Positions 1-7,579 of a stretch of DNA of 9,208 nt are shown piece after piece. The DNA is from Duncaniella sp. GTDB taxonomy: Bacteria; Bacteroidota; Bacteroidia; Bacteroidales; Muribaculaceae. The position numbers and the translations under genes are program-made. The notes beneath the pieces are model-generated. The model saw nothing but the letters and a program-made list of their open reading frames with translations. It made no database searches and was not told the origin of the DNA. Each line of letters opens with the position of its first letter. The stretch's first letter is position 1. The stretch covers positions 1 to 9,208 of the forward strand of contig JAIDJD010000137.1 of the NCBI GenBank assembly GCA_029052375.1, given 5' to 3'.

Positions 1-825
1 GTGGTAGATGGTGTGGTTGATGCCGAGTTTCTTGAGGGCGAGCACACCGCCGATGCCGAGGAGGTACTCCTGCTTGATGCGGTTCTCCCAGTCGCCGCCG
101 TAGAGCTTGTGGGTGATGGGGCGGTCAAACTCGGAGTTCATGTCAAAGTCGGTGTCGAGCAGATAGAGCTTCATGCGGCCTACGTTGACGCGCCAGATGT
201 GCGAGTAGACGATGCGCTCGGGGAAGGGCACCTCGAGTATCATGGGGTAGCCGTTCTCGTCCATCACCTGCTCGATGGGCAGCTGGTTGAAGTTCTGGGG
301 CTCGTAGTTGGCTATCTGCTGGCCGTCTACGCTGAGAGACTGTGTGAAGTAGCCGTAGCGGTAGAGGAAGCCGATGGCGGTCATGTCGACGCGCGAGTCA
401 GAGGCCTCCTTTATATAGTCGCCGGCGAGGACTCCGAGACCGCCGGAGTAGATCTTGAGACAGTTGCAGAGGCCATACTCCATGGAGAAGTAGGATACGG
501 AGGGGATGTCGGTGCGCATGGGCTCGGCCATGTAGGCGTTGAACATCTTCTCTACGTGGGCCATGCGGTCCATCATATCCTTGTCGGCCATAATCTCGCT
601 GAGGCGCTCGGAAGAGAGCTGCTGGAGCAGCATCACGGGGTTTTCGCCGGTTGCGCGCCAGATGTCTCTGTCAAGGTCGCGGAAGAGGTTCTTGGCCTCG
701 CTGTTCCAGACCCACCAGAGGTTGCGTGAGATGGTTTCAAGGGGTTTCAATGCTTCGGGGAGCTGAGCTTTGACTGTGATGTCGCGCCACACGGGAGCAT
801 TGGTGTTACTTACGGGGATTTTCAT
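1..825 (-). CDS. glgP: Alpha-glucan (glycogen/starch/maltodextrin) phosphorylase, N-terminal 275 residues, runs off left edge
   Basis: GT35-family phosphorylase, which releases glucose-1-phosphate from the non-reducing ends of glycogen or maltodextrin using phosphate and pyridoxal phosphate in the cytoplasm. The start is the ATG at 825, giving MKIPVSNTNAPVWRDI. The N-terminal block typical of the bacterial short alpha-glucan phosphorylase branch (DUF3417-like) shows NLWWVW at residues 35-40. The start of the phosphorylase domain follows with YFSMEYGL at 112-119 and YSGGLGVLAGD at 126-136. The frame is open to base 1, where it ends in HTIYH, so the PLP-lysine region and most of the catalytic domain (the family is roughly 850 residues) lie outside. 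It follows the glycogen synthase by 147 bases on the same strand, a common pairing in Bacteroidales, so the pair covers both synthesis and breakdown of storage glucan. I see no clear promoter of its own. The family call is firm; substrate preference cannot be judged from this fragment. Confidence 0.93.
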   Translation of the reverse strand, partial: MKIPVSNTNAPVWRDITVKAQLPEALKPLETISRNLWWVWNSEAKNLFRDLDRDIWRATGENPVMLLQQLSSERLSEIMADKDMMDRMAHVEKMFNAYMAEPMRTDIPSVSYFSMEYGLCNCLKIYSGGLGVLAGDYIKEASDSRVDMTAIGFLYRYGYFTQSLSVDGQQIANYEPQNFNQLPIEQVMDENGYPMILEVPFPERIVYSHIWRVNVGRMKLYLLDTDFDMNSEFDRPITHKLYGGDWENRIKQEYLLGIGGVLALKKLGINHTIYH

Positions 826-863
826 AAGAAATTATTGAAAGTATGTTTTTTCATTCAATGGCG

Positions 864-890
864 GCCGGGCTCGCGGGTGGCGGGCCCGGC
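864..890 (-). other. GC-rich hairpin in the glycogen synthase-phosphorylase spacer
   Basis: On the minus strand GCCGGGC (890-884) pairs perfectly with GCCCGGC (870-864) around a 13-base loop. No T-run follows on either strand, so it does not look like a complete intrinsic terminator. It lies 39 bases before the phosphorylase start codon. It could stabilise mRNA ends or weaken read-through between the two genes, but no function can be assigned. Confidence 0.35.
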
Positions 891-918
891 TTATGTGTAA
901 GGGCCGGGGATCCAACGC

Positions 919-946
919 TCAGCGGCGGGCGTCATTCAGCGGCGGG
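919..946. repeat. Pair of 11-bp direct repeats, period 17
   Basis: The plus-strand sequence TCAGCGGCGGG occurs at 919-929 and again at 936-946, in the spacer just downstream of the glycogen synthase stop codon. With only two copies in a GC-rich region, chance or slippage is a sufficient explanation. Confidence 0.4.
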
Positions 947-972
947 TATGGTGTCGCGGCCGCGGCCGGGGG

Positions 973-2688
973 TCACTTGCGTGCCCTGGCCTTGGCGATG
1001 CCTATGGTGTAGGCTTGTTCGTAATAGCGGATGAAGTTGGTCCACGAGGCGGCGTCGGCCGTGCGGCGCGCCGCTGTCGAGATGCGCTTGAGGTCTTTGC
1101 TGTCGCTCGATGCCAGGTAGCGCAGGGAGTTGGCTATGTTGGCCACAACGTCCTGGTAGTTGCTGTCGCCGCGCCCTATGACGTTGACTCCGCACTCGTC
1201 GAAGTAGTTTTCGAACGCCCCGAGCACCCACTGGCCGAAGCCCGAGAGCGATGTGGTGACGGTGGGGACTCCGAAGGCCACGCTCTCCAGGGGGGTGTAG
1301 CCCCAGGGCTCGTAGTAGGAGGGGAAGACGGTGGCGTCGGCGCCGATGAGCAGGTCGTAGTAGGAGAGGTCGAGGATGCCGTCCGTGCCGTTGAGGTAGC
1401 AGGGGACGTAGATGACGGCGACTCCGGGAGCGGGCTGGCAGAATCCGAGCTGGCGGATGCGGCAGATGACGGGGTCTGTGTCGGGATTGTTCAGGTTGTG
1501 GGTGATGACGGGCTCGCAGAGGGCCTGGCCGAAGGCTGTCTCGCCGCTGTCGAGGCGGGCGCGGAGGTCTTCGCGGGCGTCGCGGCTCCAGGCGGGCACC
1601 ATGACGTAGGCTATCACATTGCGTTCTGCGCCCGTGTGGCGGAGGCGGTCGGCCACGTCGAGGAAGATGTCGATGCCCTTGTTGCGGTATTCGCACCTGC
1701 CTGAGGTGACCACTATCATCGTGCGGTCGTCATGCTCGGTCCCGGTGAGGGCTGAGGCCGCGGAGAGCATGGCCTGGCGGGCCTTGGCGCGGGCCTCGTC
1801 GAACTTCTTGCCCGAGGGCACGAAGTTTTTCTCGAAGCCGTTGGGGGTCACGACGTCGGGGCGGCGCTCGAGGAGCTGCTCGCACTCGCGTGCCGTGATC
1901 TCGCTGACGGTGGTGAAGACGTCGGCCTGGTGGGCGGCGGCCTTCTCGAGCGAGTGCTTGGCCTCCATGTTGAGCTCGCGGGCCATCTGGTCGCCGTTGT
2001 AGTTGGCCATCTGGTCGTAGAGGGGCTTGTTGTTGCCGCAGATGCTGCGGCCTATGCTCGTGGCGTGGGTGGTGAAGGCTGTGGCCACCGAGGGGAGCTT
2101 CCACTTGACGTAGAGGAGGCCCATGCCTGTGGTCCACTCGTCGAAGTGGGCCACCACGTCGAACTTGTATTTCTTGAGCCTGCCGCGCTGTCCGGGCTTG
2201 CGGATGGCCTCGGCGGGGAGCCTGTAGCCTGAGGCGAGTATCGACTCTATCACGACGCCCGAGGCGTGGCCGAAGGCGCATCCCTCGTCATAGTCGCCGT
2301 AGGCGTGGAGCGAGTCTACGCCGAATCTCTCCCACATCTCGCCGTAGAAGCTGTCTTTTTCGGCATACATACCGTCAAACTTCACCAGCACGGCTATGGG
2401 GCGTCCGGGCACTTCCCATCGGCCTACGCGGACAGAGACTCCATCGGGGAGCGAGGCGCCGGCGGCCCACTCGGTGAGGCCCGGCACGCTGCATTCGGCG
2501 AACCAGGGCGAGGGGTTGTCGGATGTCCATACGTCAGGTCCGATGAAGACCGTCCTGTCCTTGATTATCTTCTGGAGTGTCTTTGCTTTCGTCGAAAGCA
2601 CGGTGTAGATACCTCCAATCTTGTTACAGACCTCCCAGCTTACCTCAAAGAGCAGGTCAGGGAGAAGTGTAGCAGAACTATTGTCCAT
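973..2688 (-). CDS. Glycogen synthase, GT3 (eukaryote-type) family
   Basis: Cytoplasmic glycosyltransferase that adds glucose from a nucleotide sugar (UDP-glucose in characterised GT3 enzymes) to alpha-1,4-glucan. From the ATG at 2688 it has 571 residues. The signature EVSWEVCNKIGGIYTV (residues 15-30) matches the GT3 start and contains the K-x-GG loop. HFDEW (181-185) and TTHATSIGR (207-215) follow. The C-terminal Rossmann domain carries YEPWGYTPLES with glutamates at 460 and 468, the eight-residue spacing of the two conserved glutamates in yeast/animal glycogen synthases, then TSLSGFG (479-485). An in-frame TTG at 2706 would add six residues (MQHRQK), but the ATG gives the natural family start. 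It precedes the phosphorylase on the same strand. It differs from the classical GT5 GlgA of most bacteria, so I give no glgA symbol. The family call is firm; the sugar donor is inferred. Confidence 0.93.
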   Translation of the reverse strand: MDNSSATLLPDLLFEVSWEVCNKIGGIYTVLSTKAKTLQKIIKDRTVFIGPDVWTSDNPSPWFAECSVPGLTEWAAGASLPDGVSVRVGRWEVPGRPIAVLVKFDGMYAEKDSFYGEMWERFGVDSLHAYGDYDEGCAFGHASGVVIESILASGYRLPAEAIRKPGQRGRLKKYKFDVVAHFDEWTTGMGLLYVKWKLPSVATAFTTHATSIGRSICGNNKPLYDQMANYNGDQMARELNMEAKHSLEKAAAHQADVFTTVSEITARECEQLLERRPDVVTPNGFEKNFVPSGKKFDEARAKARQAMLSAASALTGTEHDDRTMIVVTSGRCEYRNKGIDIFLDVADRLRHTGAERNVIAYVMVPAWSRDAREDLRARLDSGETAFGQALCEPVITHNLNNPDTDPVICRIRQLGFCQPAPGVAVIYVPCYLNGTDGILDLSYYDLLIGADATVFPSYYEPWGYTPLESVAFGVPTVTTSLSGFGQWVLGAFENYFDECGVNVIGRGDSNYQDVVANIANSLRYLASSDSKDLKRISTAARRTADAASWTNFIRYYEQAYTIGIAKARARK

Positions 2689-2716
2689 TTTTTGTCTGTG
2701 TTGCAATTCTGAGGCG

Positions 2717-2724
2717 CAAAGGTA
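2717..2724 (-). promoter_or_regulatory. Candidate -7 box for the glycogen synthase gene
   Basis: On the minus strand TACCTTTG fits the Bacteroidota -7 consensus TAnnTTTG exactly and ends 28 bases before the ATG at 2688, implying a leader of roughly 20 bases. No matching TTTG sits 19-21 bp upstream, so the -33 half is poor. It lies in the 135-base gap between fmt and the glycogen gene, where a new transcription unit would be expected to begin. Confidence 0.45.
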
Positions 2725-2823
2725 CGCAAAAAAATCCGATTAGCCTGCATAAACATTGAAAAATCATGTCCTTGGCTGTCAAGCCTGCCTCTGGGAGTGT
2801 CCTGAGCGAGGTGTGAGGCCATG

Positions 2824-3789
2824 TCAGCCGAACGTCAGAGAGTCTCTCCTGAGGCCTCTCATGTATTCTGCGGCGCTCATGCGGCGCTTGCCCGGAGCCT
2901 GCAGGGTGACTATCTCGATGCATCCGTCGGCGGTGCCGGCCATCAGCCTGCCGCCGGCCATGGCGGCGGTGCCCGGGCTCAGGCCGGGGAGGGCGTCAGC
3001 GCAGGCCGACGTGGCCAGTATCTTCATCTCTCCCTCTGTGCCGTCTTCGAGGGCGACGCGGGTCCATGCTCCGGGCCAGGGGGCCAGGCCCCTGACGTGG
3101 TTGTGTATCTCGCGGGCCGTGCGGGTCCAGTCTATGCGGCAGTCGTCGTGGAATATCTTGGGCGCGGGCGTTGGCTCTGTGCCTGCCGTGAGGCTGTCCT
3201 GGGGTATGGTCTCGAGCGTCCCGGCCACGATGTCGCCTATGGTCTTGAGGGTGAGGCGGGCGCCTATGGCCATGAGGCGGTCGTGGACGTCGCCGGCTGT
3301 GTCGTCGGGCCCTACGGATATGCTCTCGCGGTCTATGATGTCGCCGGTGTCTATCTCGTGCTTGAGAAAGAAGGTGGTGACGCCGGTCTCGGTGTCGCCG
3401 TTCATGACGGCGCGGTTGATGGGCGCCGCGCCGCGATAGCGCGGCAGCAGGGAGCCGTGGAGGTTGAAGGTGCCGAGCGGGGGCATGGTCCAGACAGCCT
3501 CGGGGAGCATCCTGAAGGCTATCACCACGAAGAGGTCGGCCTCGAGCGAGCGCAGCTCGTCTATGAAGGCGGGGTCTTTGAGCCTGGCCGGCTGCATCAG
3601 CCTGAGGCCGCGGGCGGCGGCATACTCCTTGACGGGCGACTGGTACATCCTGTGGCCGCGCCCGGCGGGCTTGTCGGGCATGGTCACTACGCCGGCTATG
3701 TTGTATCCGGCCTCGTCTATGGCTCTGAGGCTCTCTACGGCAAATTCGGGTGTGCCGAAAAACACTATGCGGAGGTCTTCTTTTGTCAT
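2824..3789 (-). CDS. fmt: Methionyl-tRNA formyltransferase
   Basis: Transfers a formyl group from 10-formyltetrahydrofolate to Met-tRNA(fMet), producing the initiator tRNA for bacterial translation. It has 321 residues, close to the usual length (about 315). The start at 3789 gives MTKEDLRIVFFGTPEFA, the standard Fmt beginning. The formyltransferase signature FNLHGSLLPRYRGAAPI (residues 108-124) holds the expected catalytic Asn109 and His111, and EIDTGD (145-150) supplies Asp147. PDKPAGRG (38-45) is also typical. The C-terminal half (about 205-321) is the OB-fold-like tRNA-binding domain, with LAPWPGAWT at 235-243 and LQAPGKRRM at 296-304. It begins 14 bases after the porU stop codon, so the two are probably co-transcribed although functionally unrelated. 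No decay is visible. Confidence 0.97.
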   Translation of the reverse strand: MTKEDLRIVFFGTPEFAVESLRAIDEAGYNIAGVVTMPDKPAGRGHRMYQSPVKEYAAARGLRLMQPARLKDPAFIDELRSLEADLFVVIAFRMLPEAVWTMPPLGTFNLHGSLLPRYRGAAPINRAVMNGDTETGVTTFFLKHEIDTGDIIDRESISVGPDDTAGDVHDRLMAIGARLTLKTIGDIVAGTLETIPQDSLTAGTEPTPAPKIFHDDCRIDWTRTAREIHNHVRGLAPWPGAWTRVALEDGTEGEMKILATSACADALPGLSPGTAAMAGGRLMAGTADGCIEIVTLQAPGKRRMSAAEYMRGLRRDSLTFG

Positions 3790-3803
3790 GTATGTTGTCT
3801 GGT

Positions 3804-6800
3804 CTATTGTTTCTTTACGATGGTGAATCTCACTGCGGGGGTGGAGGTGTAGTGCTGCCCGGCCTCGACGAGGAGCGAGGCTGTGTAGGTGCCGTCGGGC
3901 ACCTTGGCTCCGGAGGCGTCGCGGAGGTCCCATGTGTAGGGGAGGCTTATGTCCCGCGGCGAGTGGACGGTGTTGCCGCGCGAGTCGCGTATTATCAGGC
4001 GTGACCCGCGGACATCGTCCCTGCGGCAGTCGAGCGTGAACTCTATGGCGTCTCTCGCTATCTCTGTCCCGGCTATGAGCGTGGCCGCGAGGCCCCCGGT
4101 CTCTACCTGGAACGTGAAGGTGCGCACGGCCGTGTTGCCGGCATAGTCCGTGGCCCGGACGCGTATCTCGTGAAATCCGTCGGCGAGGTTGCTGAGCTCG
4201 CGTTCGAGGGTCAGCGAGCCGTCCGCCCCGGGGCGCAGGCTGTATGCGGCGCCGTCTATAGCCTTGCCGTCGAGGGTTATCTCGGGCATCCGTCCGACGG
4301 ACGTGCGGTCCATCTCTATGCCTCCCTCGTCCGACATGGAGACGTGGAGCAGTGGCGCGGGGCCTGTGACGCATCCGTCGGCCGAGCCGGGACGGTCGAG
4401 CCAGACGGTTATCTCAGGAGCCTTTGTGTCTGTGCCGGGCCCGGGGGCTGCGCCCAGGTCTGTGAACACGATGTCGCGAGACCCGCCTGTCGCCGTGCGT
4501 CCGTCGGCCGAGATTGCATACAGGCTTATGCGGTTGTGTCCTATGGAGTCGGGCAGGGAGGGGACCAGCGTCAGGCTCCAGCGTCCGTTGCGGACGGGGG
4601 CCGTGATGTCGATACACTTGTCCTCGTCGATGTCCACGAGCTTCTGTCCGCGGGCTATGTCTTCGGGGTTGGTAGAGCGGGTGACGGCTTTGCGCAAGGG
4701 CTTGAAGGCCTGCAGGGACACCGTGCCGCTGAATGTGGCGTCGGGCGTCCCGTCGGTGCCGCCGACGATGCCTTCGACCTTGACGGGCGCGAGGGCCGGG
4801 AGGCGCATCTCGGTGCCTGTCCGGAGCTTCTTGCCGTCCACGGCGGTGATGGCGGCTGTGGCCGATGGGGCGCGGGCGGGCAGCGCGGGGTTGCCTATGA
4901 AGTTGTAGCAGAAGTTGTTTGTGGCCTGCTCGCGCGCCGATGCCGTGACGGCCATGGCGTGCGAGGAGTTGATGGCCTTGGTGTAGATGTCGCCGAGGGT
5001 CGTCCCGGGCGCGGCGTCTGCCAGGGCCTCGGTAAATCTGGTGTTCAGCGTGTGGTTGCAGTTCATGTACACCTCTCTCGACGCTCCTATCACGGCTATG
5101 GGGCCTCGGCGGGCCGAGATGAGCCACGAGCCCCAGCTCTCATGGTCTTCGTCTATGGGCGCCGTGTGGCAGCTCGAGAAGAAGACTACGGGCATGGCGT
5201 TGAACGAGCTGGCGTTCTTGACGCGCGAGATGTTGAGGGTGCCGAGTATCAGGTAGTAGGCCGAGTGGCCTGAGTAGTTGACGTATCTCTGGCTGCCCGA
5301 GAGGCGCGTGAGGTTGTATGCCTCGGCCTCAGGCGATGTCGGGTTGGAGTTCTGGTTTATGGTAGTGAAGAGCGCCTGCGCTCCGTTGTGGACGGTGGCG
5401 AACGGGAGGCGGCTCTTGATGGCCTGCTCCTGGACCATGGTCGAGCTTATGTGGCTGTGGCCGTCGCCGAGACCGCTTATCATGAGGGCCTCGTCCGGGC
5501 GGCCGGCCAGGGCGGGGTCGTCGAGATAGGCCTCGCACTTGTCCACGAAGTCGCGGGCCTCGGCCGCAGTGCGCAGCAGGGCGCGGCCCACGTTGACCGT
5601 CACGGGGATGTCCGGGATGGCTATGCGCTCCGGCATCCTGTCGGTGATGATGCCATAGTAGGCGTCGCCGCAGAGGTTCTTGGAGTTGTAGCGGTCCTCG
5701 TCGGTATATTCGGTGTGGACAGACACCACCTTGTATGGTTCGGGCTTCTGTCCGTGCCTGAGCGGCTGGCCCTGGCCGAAGCCCATCAGCAGCAGGTGGC
5801 GCAGGGGGCGGTCGGTCCTTGAGGCCATCATGTTGACCATCCTGCGCAGGCCGTTGGGGTGGTAAGCGCCCGAGGAGAACTCGTTGAAGACCTCCTCCTG
5901 CCTCACCACGGCCACTCTTAGGCCCTGGCGCGAGGTGTGGATGCCGGCCAGGCGCAGGGCCTCGCTGTAGAAGAGGTCGGCGGCCACTATCAGCATATCG
6001 GCCGAGGGGAGGGCGTGGAGGTTCTGCGGTGCCACCTCGCCCTCCGGCTCAGGCTCCGGTATGGCGGCCGAGGGTACGAAGGCTATGGTCTTGCTCGATG
6101 TCTTGCGCAGGGGGTTGGGGTTGAACATGGCTGTCCCGGCGTTGCCGCTGCGGGACAGGCCGAGCATCGTGGGGGTGCGCGGAGAGGTCACGTCCCATAC
6201 CACCATCCCGTCGGGGACGCCGGAGAGGGCCACGGTCTGCTCGGGCCATACGTTCAGGTAGTCCCAGGCGGCTGGGAGGGCGTTGATGGTGTTGGAGCGC
6301 TCGCACCGCAGGGTCATGTGGTCGACGGCAAGGTAGTCAAATCCGCCGGGGTCCGAGACGGTGGCCTCGAGGCGTCCGCTGTGCGAGGTTATCTCTGTCT
6401 GGTGGAGTGTCGAGGCTATGTATATGACATTGCCGTTGGTGGTGCCGCGTATCGGCTGGGGGTCTGTGGCCGACGAGGCCGTGGCGCCCTGTCCGAGCTT
6501 CAGCGCCGGGGCGTGCTTGTCGGTGTCTGAGGGGAGTCCTATGTAGCGGTAGGTGAGGGTCGGGGTCGAGACACAGTCCGAGAGGTCCCATGTCTCGGAG
6601 AGCTGGCCGTTCGTGCAGATGTCGTGCGAGTATGTGACGACGCCTGTCTTCTGCGGCGTGTGGGCGCGGTATCGGCGCCTGTCTACGCTCAGGTGTGTGG
6701 TGTGGCTGGCGGCATTGGCGTCCGCGGCGGCGAAGGGGATGGTCTCTATCTCGGGCGAGCTGAGGTCGCGGCGGTCGGTGAGGAAGTAGAACGAGTCTGA

Positions 6801-7193
6801 CGAGAAGCGGTTGATATGCTCCTCGGGGACGGTCTTGCTCGCGTTGGGGACCAGGCGCGAGTGTCCCTCGGCATAGAAATATATGGCGTCGCCGGCGCGC
6901 ATCACCGGTATCAGGGGCAGGTCGTCGGGGCCCGTGTCTAGCGAGTGGGCCCGCTCTACGCTGCCATATCCCGCCACGGATACCTTGGAGGGGTCGGCAA
7001 AGCCCCATTCGGCCAGGGTCTTGTGGGACAGGCGGTAGACGCCTGTGGTGTCTACTCTCACCTTCAGCCACCTCCCTTCGGAGAGGACAGAAGATTTGCT
7101 GAAAGTCAGCGCTCCGGCCATAAGCGGCGCAAGCGCGGCCAGCAGAAATGTAGTTATTATATGTCTCGTGTGGTTAAGACTGGTGTCAGACAT
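3804..7193 (-). CDS. porU: Type IX secretion system sortase PorU (gingipain-like C25 cysteine protease)
   Basis: PorU removes the C-terminal signal domain from T9SS cargo at the cell surface and joins the cargo to anionic lipopolysaccharide, working with the outer-membrane protein PorV. The product has 1129 residues, near the P. gingivalis protein (about 1158). An N-terminal signal peptide is visible: hydrophobic residues 12-28 with a likely cleavage site near MAGA (25-28). Residues about 30-390 form the beta-rich N-terminal part. The caspase-like C25 domain starts near 398 (ADMLIVAADLF) and ends near FIGNPALP (765-772). It carries the expected catalytic pair, His643 in YSGHSAYY and Cys675 in FFSSCHTAP. 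The C-terminus has Ig-like segments and ends in a FlgD-like repeat (WDLRDASGAKVPDGTYTASL, about 1088-1107). It precedes fmt by 14 bases. porV, often next to porU, is absent here. The start ATG at 7193 gives a good signal peptide, so no other start is needed. Confidence 0.93.
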   Translation of the reverse strand: MSDTSLNHTRHIITTFLLAALAPLMAGALTFSKSSVLSEGRWLKVRVDTTGVYRLSHKTLAEWGFADPSKVSVAGYGSVERAHSLDTGPDDLPLIPVMRAGDAIYFYAEGHSRLVPNASKTVPEEHINRFSSDSFYFLTDRRDLSSPEIETIPFAAADANAASHTTHLSVDRRRYRAHTPQKTGVVTYSHDICTNGQLSETWDLSDCVSTPTLTYRYIGLPSDTDKHAPALKLGQGATASSATDPQPIRGTTNGNVIYIASTLHQTEITSHSGRLEATVSDPGGFDYLAVDHMTLRCERSNTINALPAAWDYLNVWPEQTVALSGVPDGMVVWDVTSPRTPTMLGLSRSGNAGTAMFNPNPLRKTSSKTIAFVPSAAIPEPEPEGEVAPQNLHALPSADMLIVAADLFYSEALRLAGIHTSRQGLRVAVVRQEEVFNEFSSGAYHPNGLRRMVNMMASRTDRPLRHLLLMGFGQGQPLRHGQKPEPYKVVSVHTEYTDEDRYNSKNLCGDAYYGIITDRMPERIAIPDIPVTVNVGRALLRTAAEARDFVDKCEAYLDDPALAGRPDEALMISGLGDGHSHISSTMVQEQAIKSRLPFATVHNGAQALFTTINQNSNPTSPEAEAYNLTRLSGSQRYVNYSGHSAYYLILGTLNISRVKNASSFNAMPVVFFSSCHTAPIDEDHESWGSWLISARRGPIAVIGASREVYMNCNHTLNTRFTEALADAAPGTTLGDIYTKAINSSHAMAVTASAREQATNNFCYNFIGNPALPARAPSATAAITAVDGKKLRTGTEMRLPALAPVKVEGIVGGTDGTPDATFSGTVSLQAFKPLRKAVTRSTNPEDIARGQKLVDIDEDKCIDITAPVRNGRWSLTLVPSLPDSIGHNRISLYAISADGRTATGGSRDIVFTDLGAAPGPGTDTKAPEITVWLDRPGSADGCVTGPAPLLHVSMSDEGGIEMDRTSVGRMPEITLDGKAIDGAAYSLRPGADGSLTLERELSNLADGFHEIRVRATDYAGNTAVRTFTFQVETGGLAATLIAGTEIARDAIEFTLDCRRDDVRGSRLIIRDSRGNTVHSPRDISLPYTWDLRDASGAKVPDGTYTASLLVEAGQHYTSTPAVRFTIVKKQ

Positions 7194-7212
7194 CGGTATT
7201 CTTGGCTTAATG

Positions 7213-7226
7213 CCCCGCCTGCGGGG
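7213..7226 (-). other. Small GC-rich hairpin just upstream of porU
   Basis: The minus strand reads CCCCG-CAGG-CGGGG, a 5-bp all-GC stem with a four-base loop, ending 19 bases before the porU ATG at 7193. No T-run follows, so a terminator is unlikely. Its position would let it influence ribosome access to porU, but that is inference. Confidence 0.35.
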
Positions 7227-7254
7227 AGTGGGGAGAGGAGGTCATATTACTTGT

Positions 7255-7308
7255 CAAGGCTCCCGCCTGTGGCGTCAGTTGAGCATTGACCACATGATGG
7301 GAGCCTTG
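7255..7308 (-). other. Two-tier stem-loop between tRNA-Leu and porU
   Basis: A perfect 10-bp outer stem, CAAGGCTCCC (7308-7299) with GGGAGCCTTG (7264-7255), encloses a small internal loop. A second stem follows: TGTGG-TCA (7294-7287) pairs with TGA (7277-7275) and CCACA (7272-7268) with a 2-base bulge, capped by the nine-base loop ATGCTCAAC. It starts 24 bases after the tRNA 3' end and would be part of any transcript reading from the tRNA into porU. No T-tract follows on the minus strand, so it is not a textbook terminator. It could be a tRNA 3'-processing or termination signal, or a cis-regulatory element of the porU leader. The class is unknown to me. Confidence 0.5.
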
Positions 7309-7332
7309 CAGAAGGGGTGTGTCGGAGACTTG

Positions 7333-7416
7333 TGCTCGAAGCGGGACTCGAACCCGCACGGTCGCAATGACCAAAGGATTTTAAGTCCTTCGTGTCTACC
7401 ATTCCACCATTCGAGC
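7333..7416 (-). tRNA. tRNA-Leu, anticodon TAA
   Basis: An 84-base gene with a full cloverleaf. The acceptor stem is GCTCGAA with TTCGAGC. The anticodon stem is AAGGA/TCCTT around loop CTTAAAA, giving anticodon TAA, which reads UUA leucine codons. The long variable arm has a GGTC/GACC stem (class II tRNA, as expected for Leu). The T arm is GCGGG-TTCGAGT-CCCGC. The discriminator base is A. The genome reads CAA after it, so the 3' CCA is not encoded and must be added enzymatically. A strong Bacteroidota-type promoter lies just upstream. Confidence 0.97.
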
Positions 7417-7440
7417 ATCGTCTGGCATATAAGACGGGTG

Positions 7441-7472
7441 CAAATTTATGCTTTTTTTTTCGGATTACCAAA
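7441..7472 (-). promoter_or_regulatory. Bacteroidota-type promoter of tRNA-Leu
   Basis: On the minus strand a -33 element TTTG (7472-7469) is separated by 20 bp from TAAATTTG (7448-7441), an exact match to the -7 consensus TAnnTTTG of the Bacteroidota primary sigma factor. The spacer holds a run of nine A. The -7 box ends 24 bases before the tRNA 5' end, leaving a leader of roughly 17 bases to be trimmed. This is the best promoter match I found in the window, and with no clear promoter seen between tRNA and porU it may also feed porU. Confidence 0.8.
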
Positions 7473-7579
7473 TGTTGTGTGTGGGAAATTACGCACGTCC
7501 TGTATGTGTTGGTGGTGAGTCGGTGGTGCTGATAATGCTGATAGACATGGCGGAGGGCATGAGGCCCGTGGTTATGAGC

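Noticed and set aside
2689..2706. TTG start six codons upstream for the glycogen synthase
   Set aside because: The ATG at 2688 is in frame, fits the family start, and leaves a sensible leader after the TACCTTTG box.
2770..2790. Weak terminator after fmt (GGCT-TGAC-AGCC, then T5 after a gap, minus strand)
   Set aside because: The stem is only 4 bp and the T-run does not directly follow it.
2821..5273. Long plus-strand open frames opposite fmt and porU (343 and 367 codons), and similar ones at 1-729 and 1015-1704
   Set aside because: They lie antisense to well-recognised genes, show low-complexity Gly/Val/Ala/Glu-rich translations expected from GC-biased codons read backwards, and have no recognisable domain.
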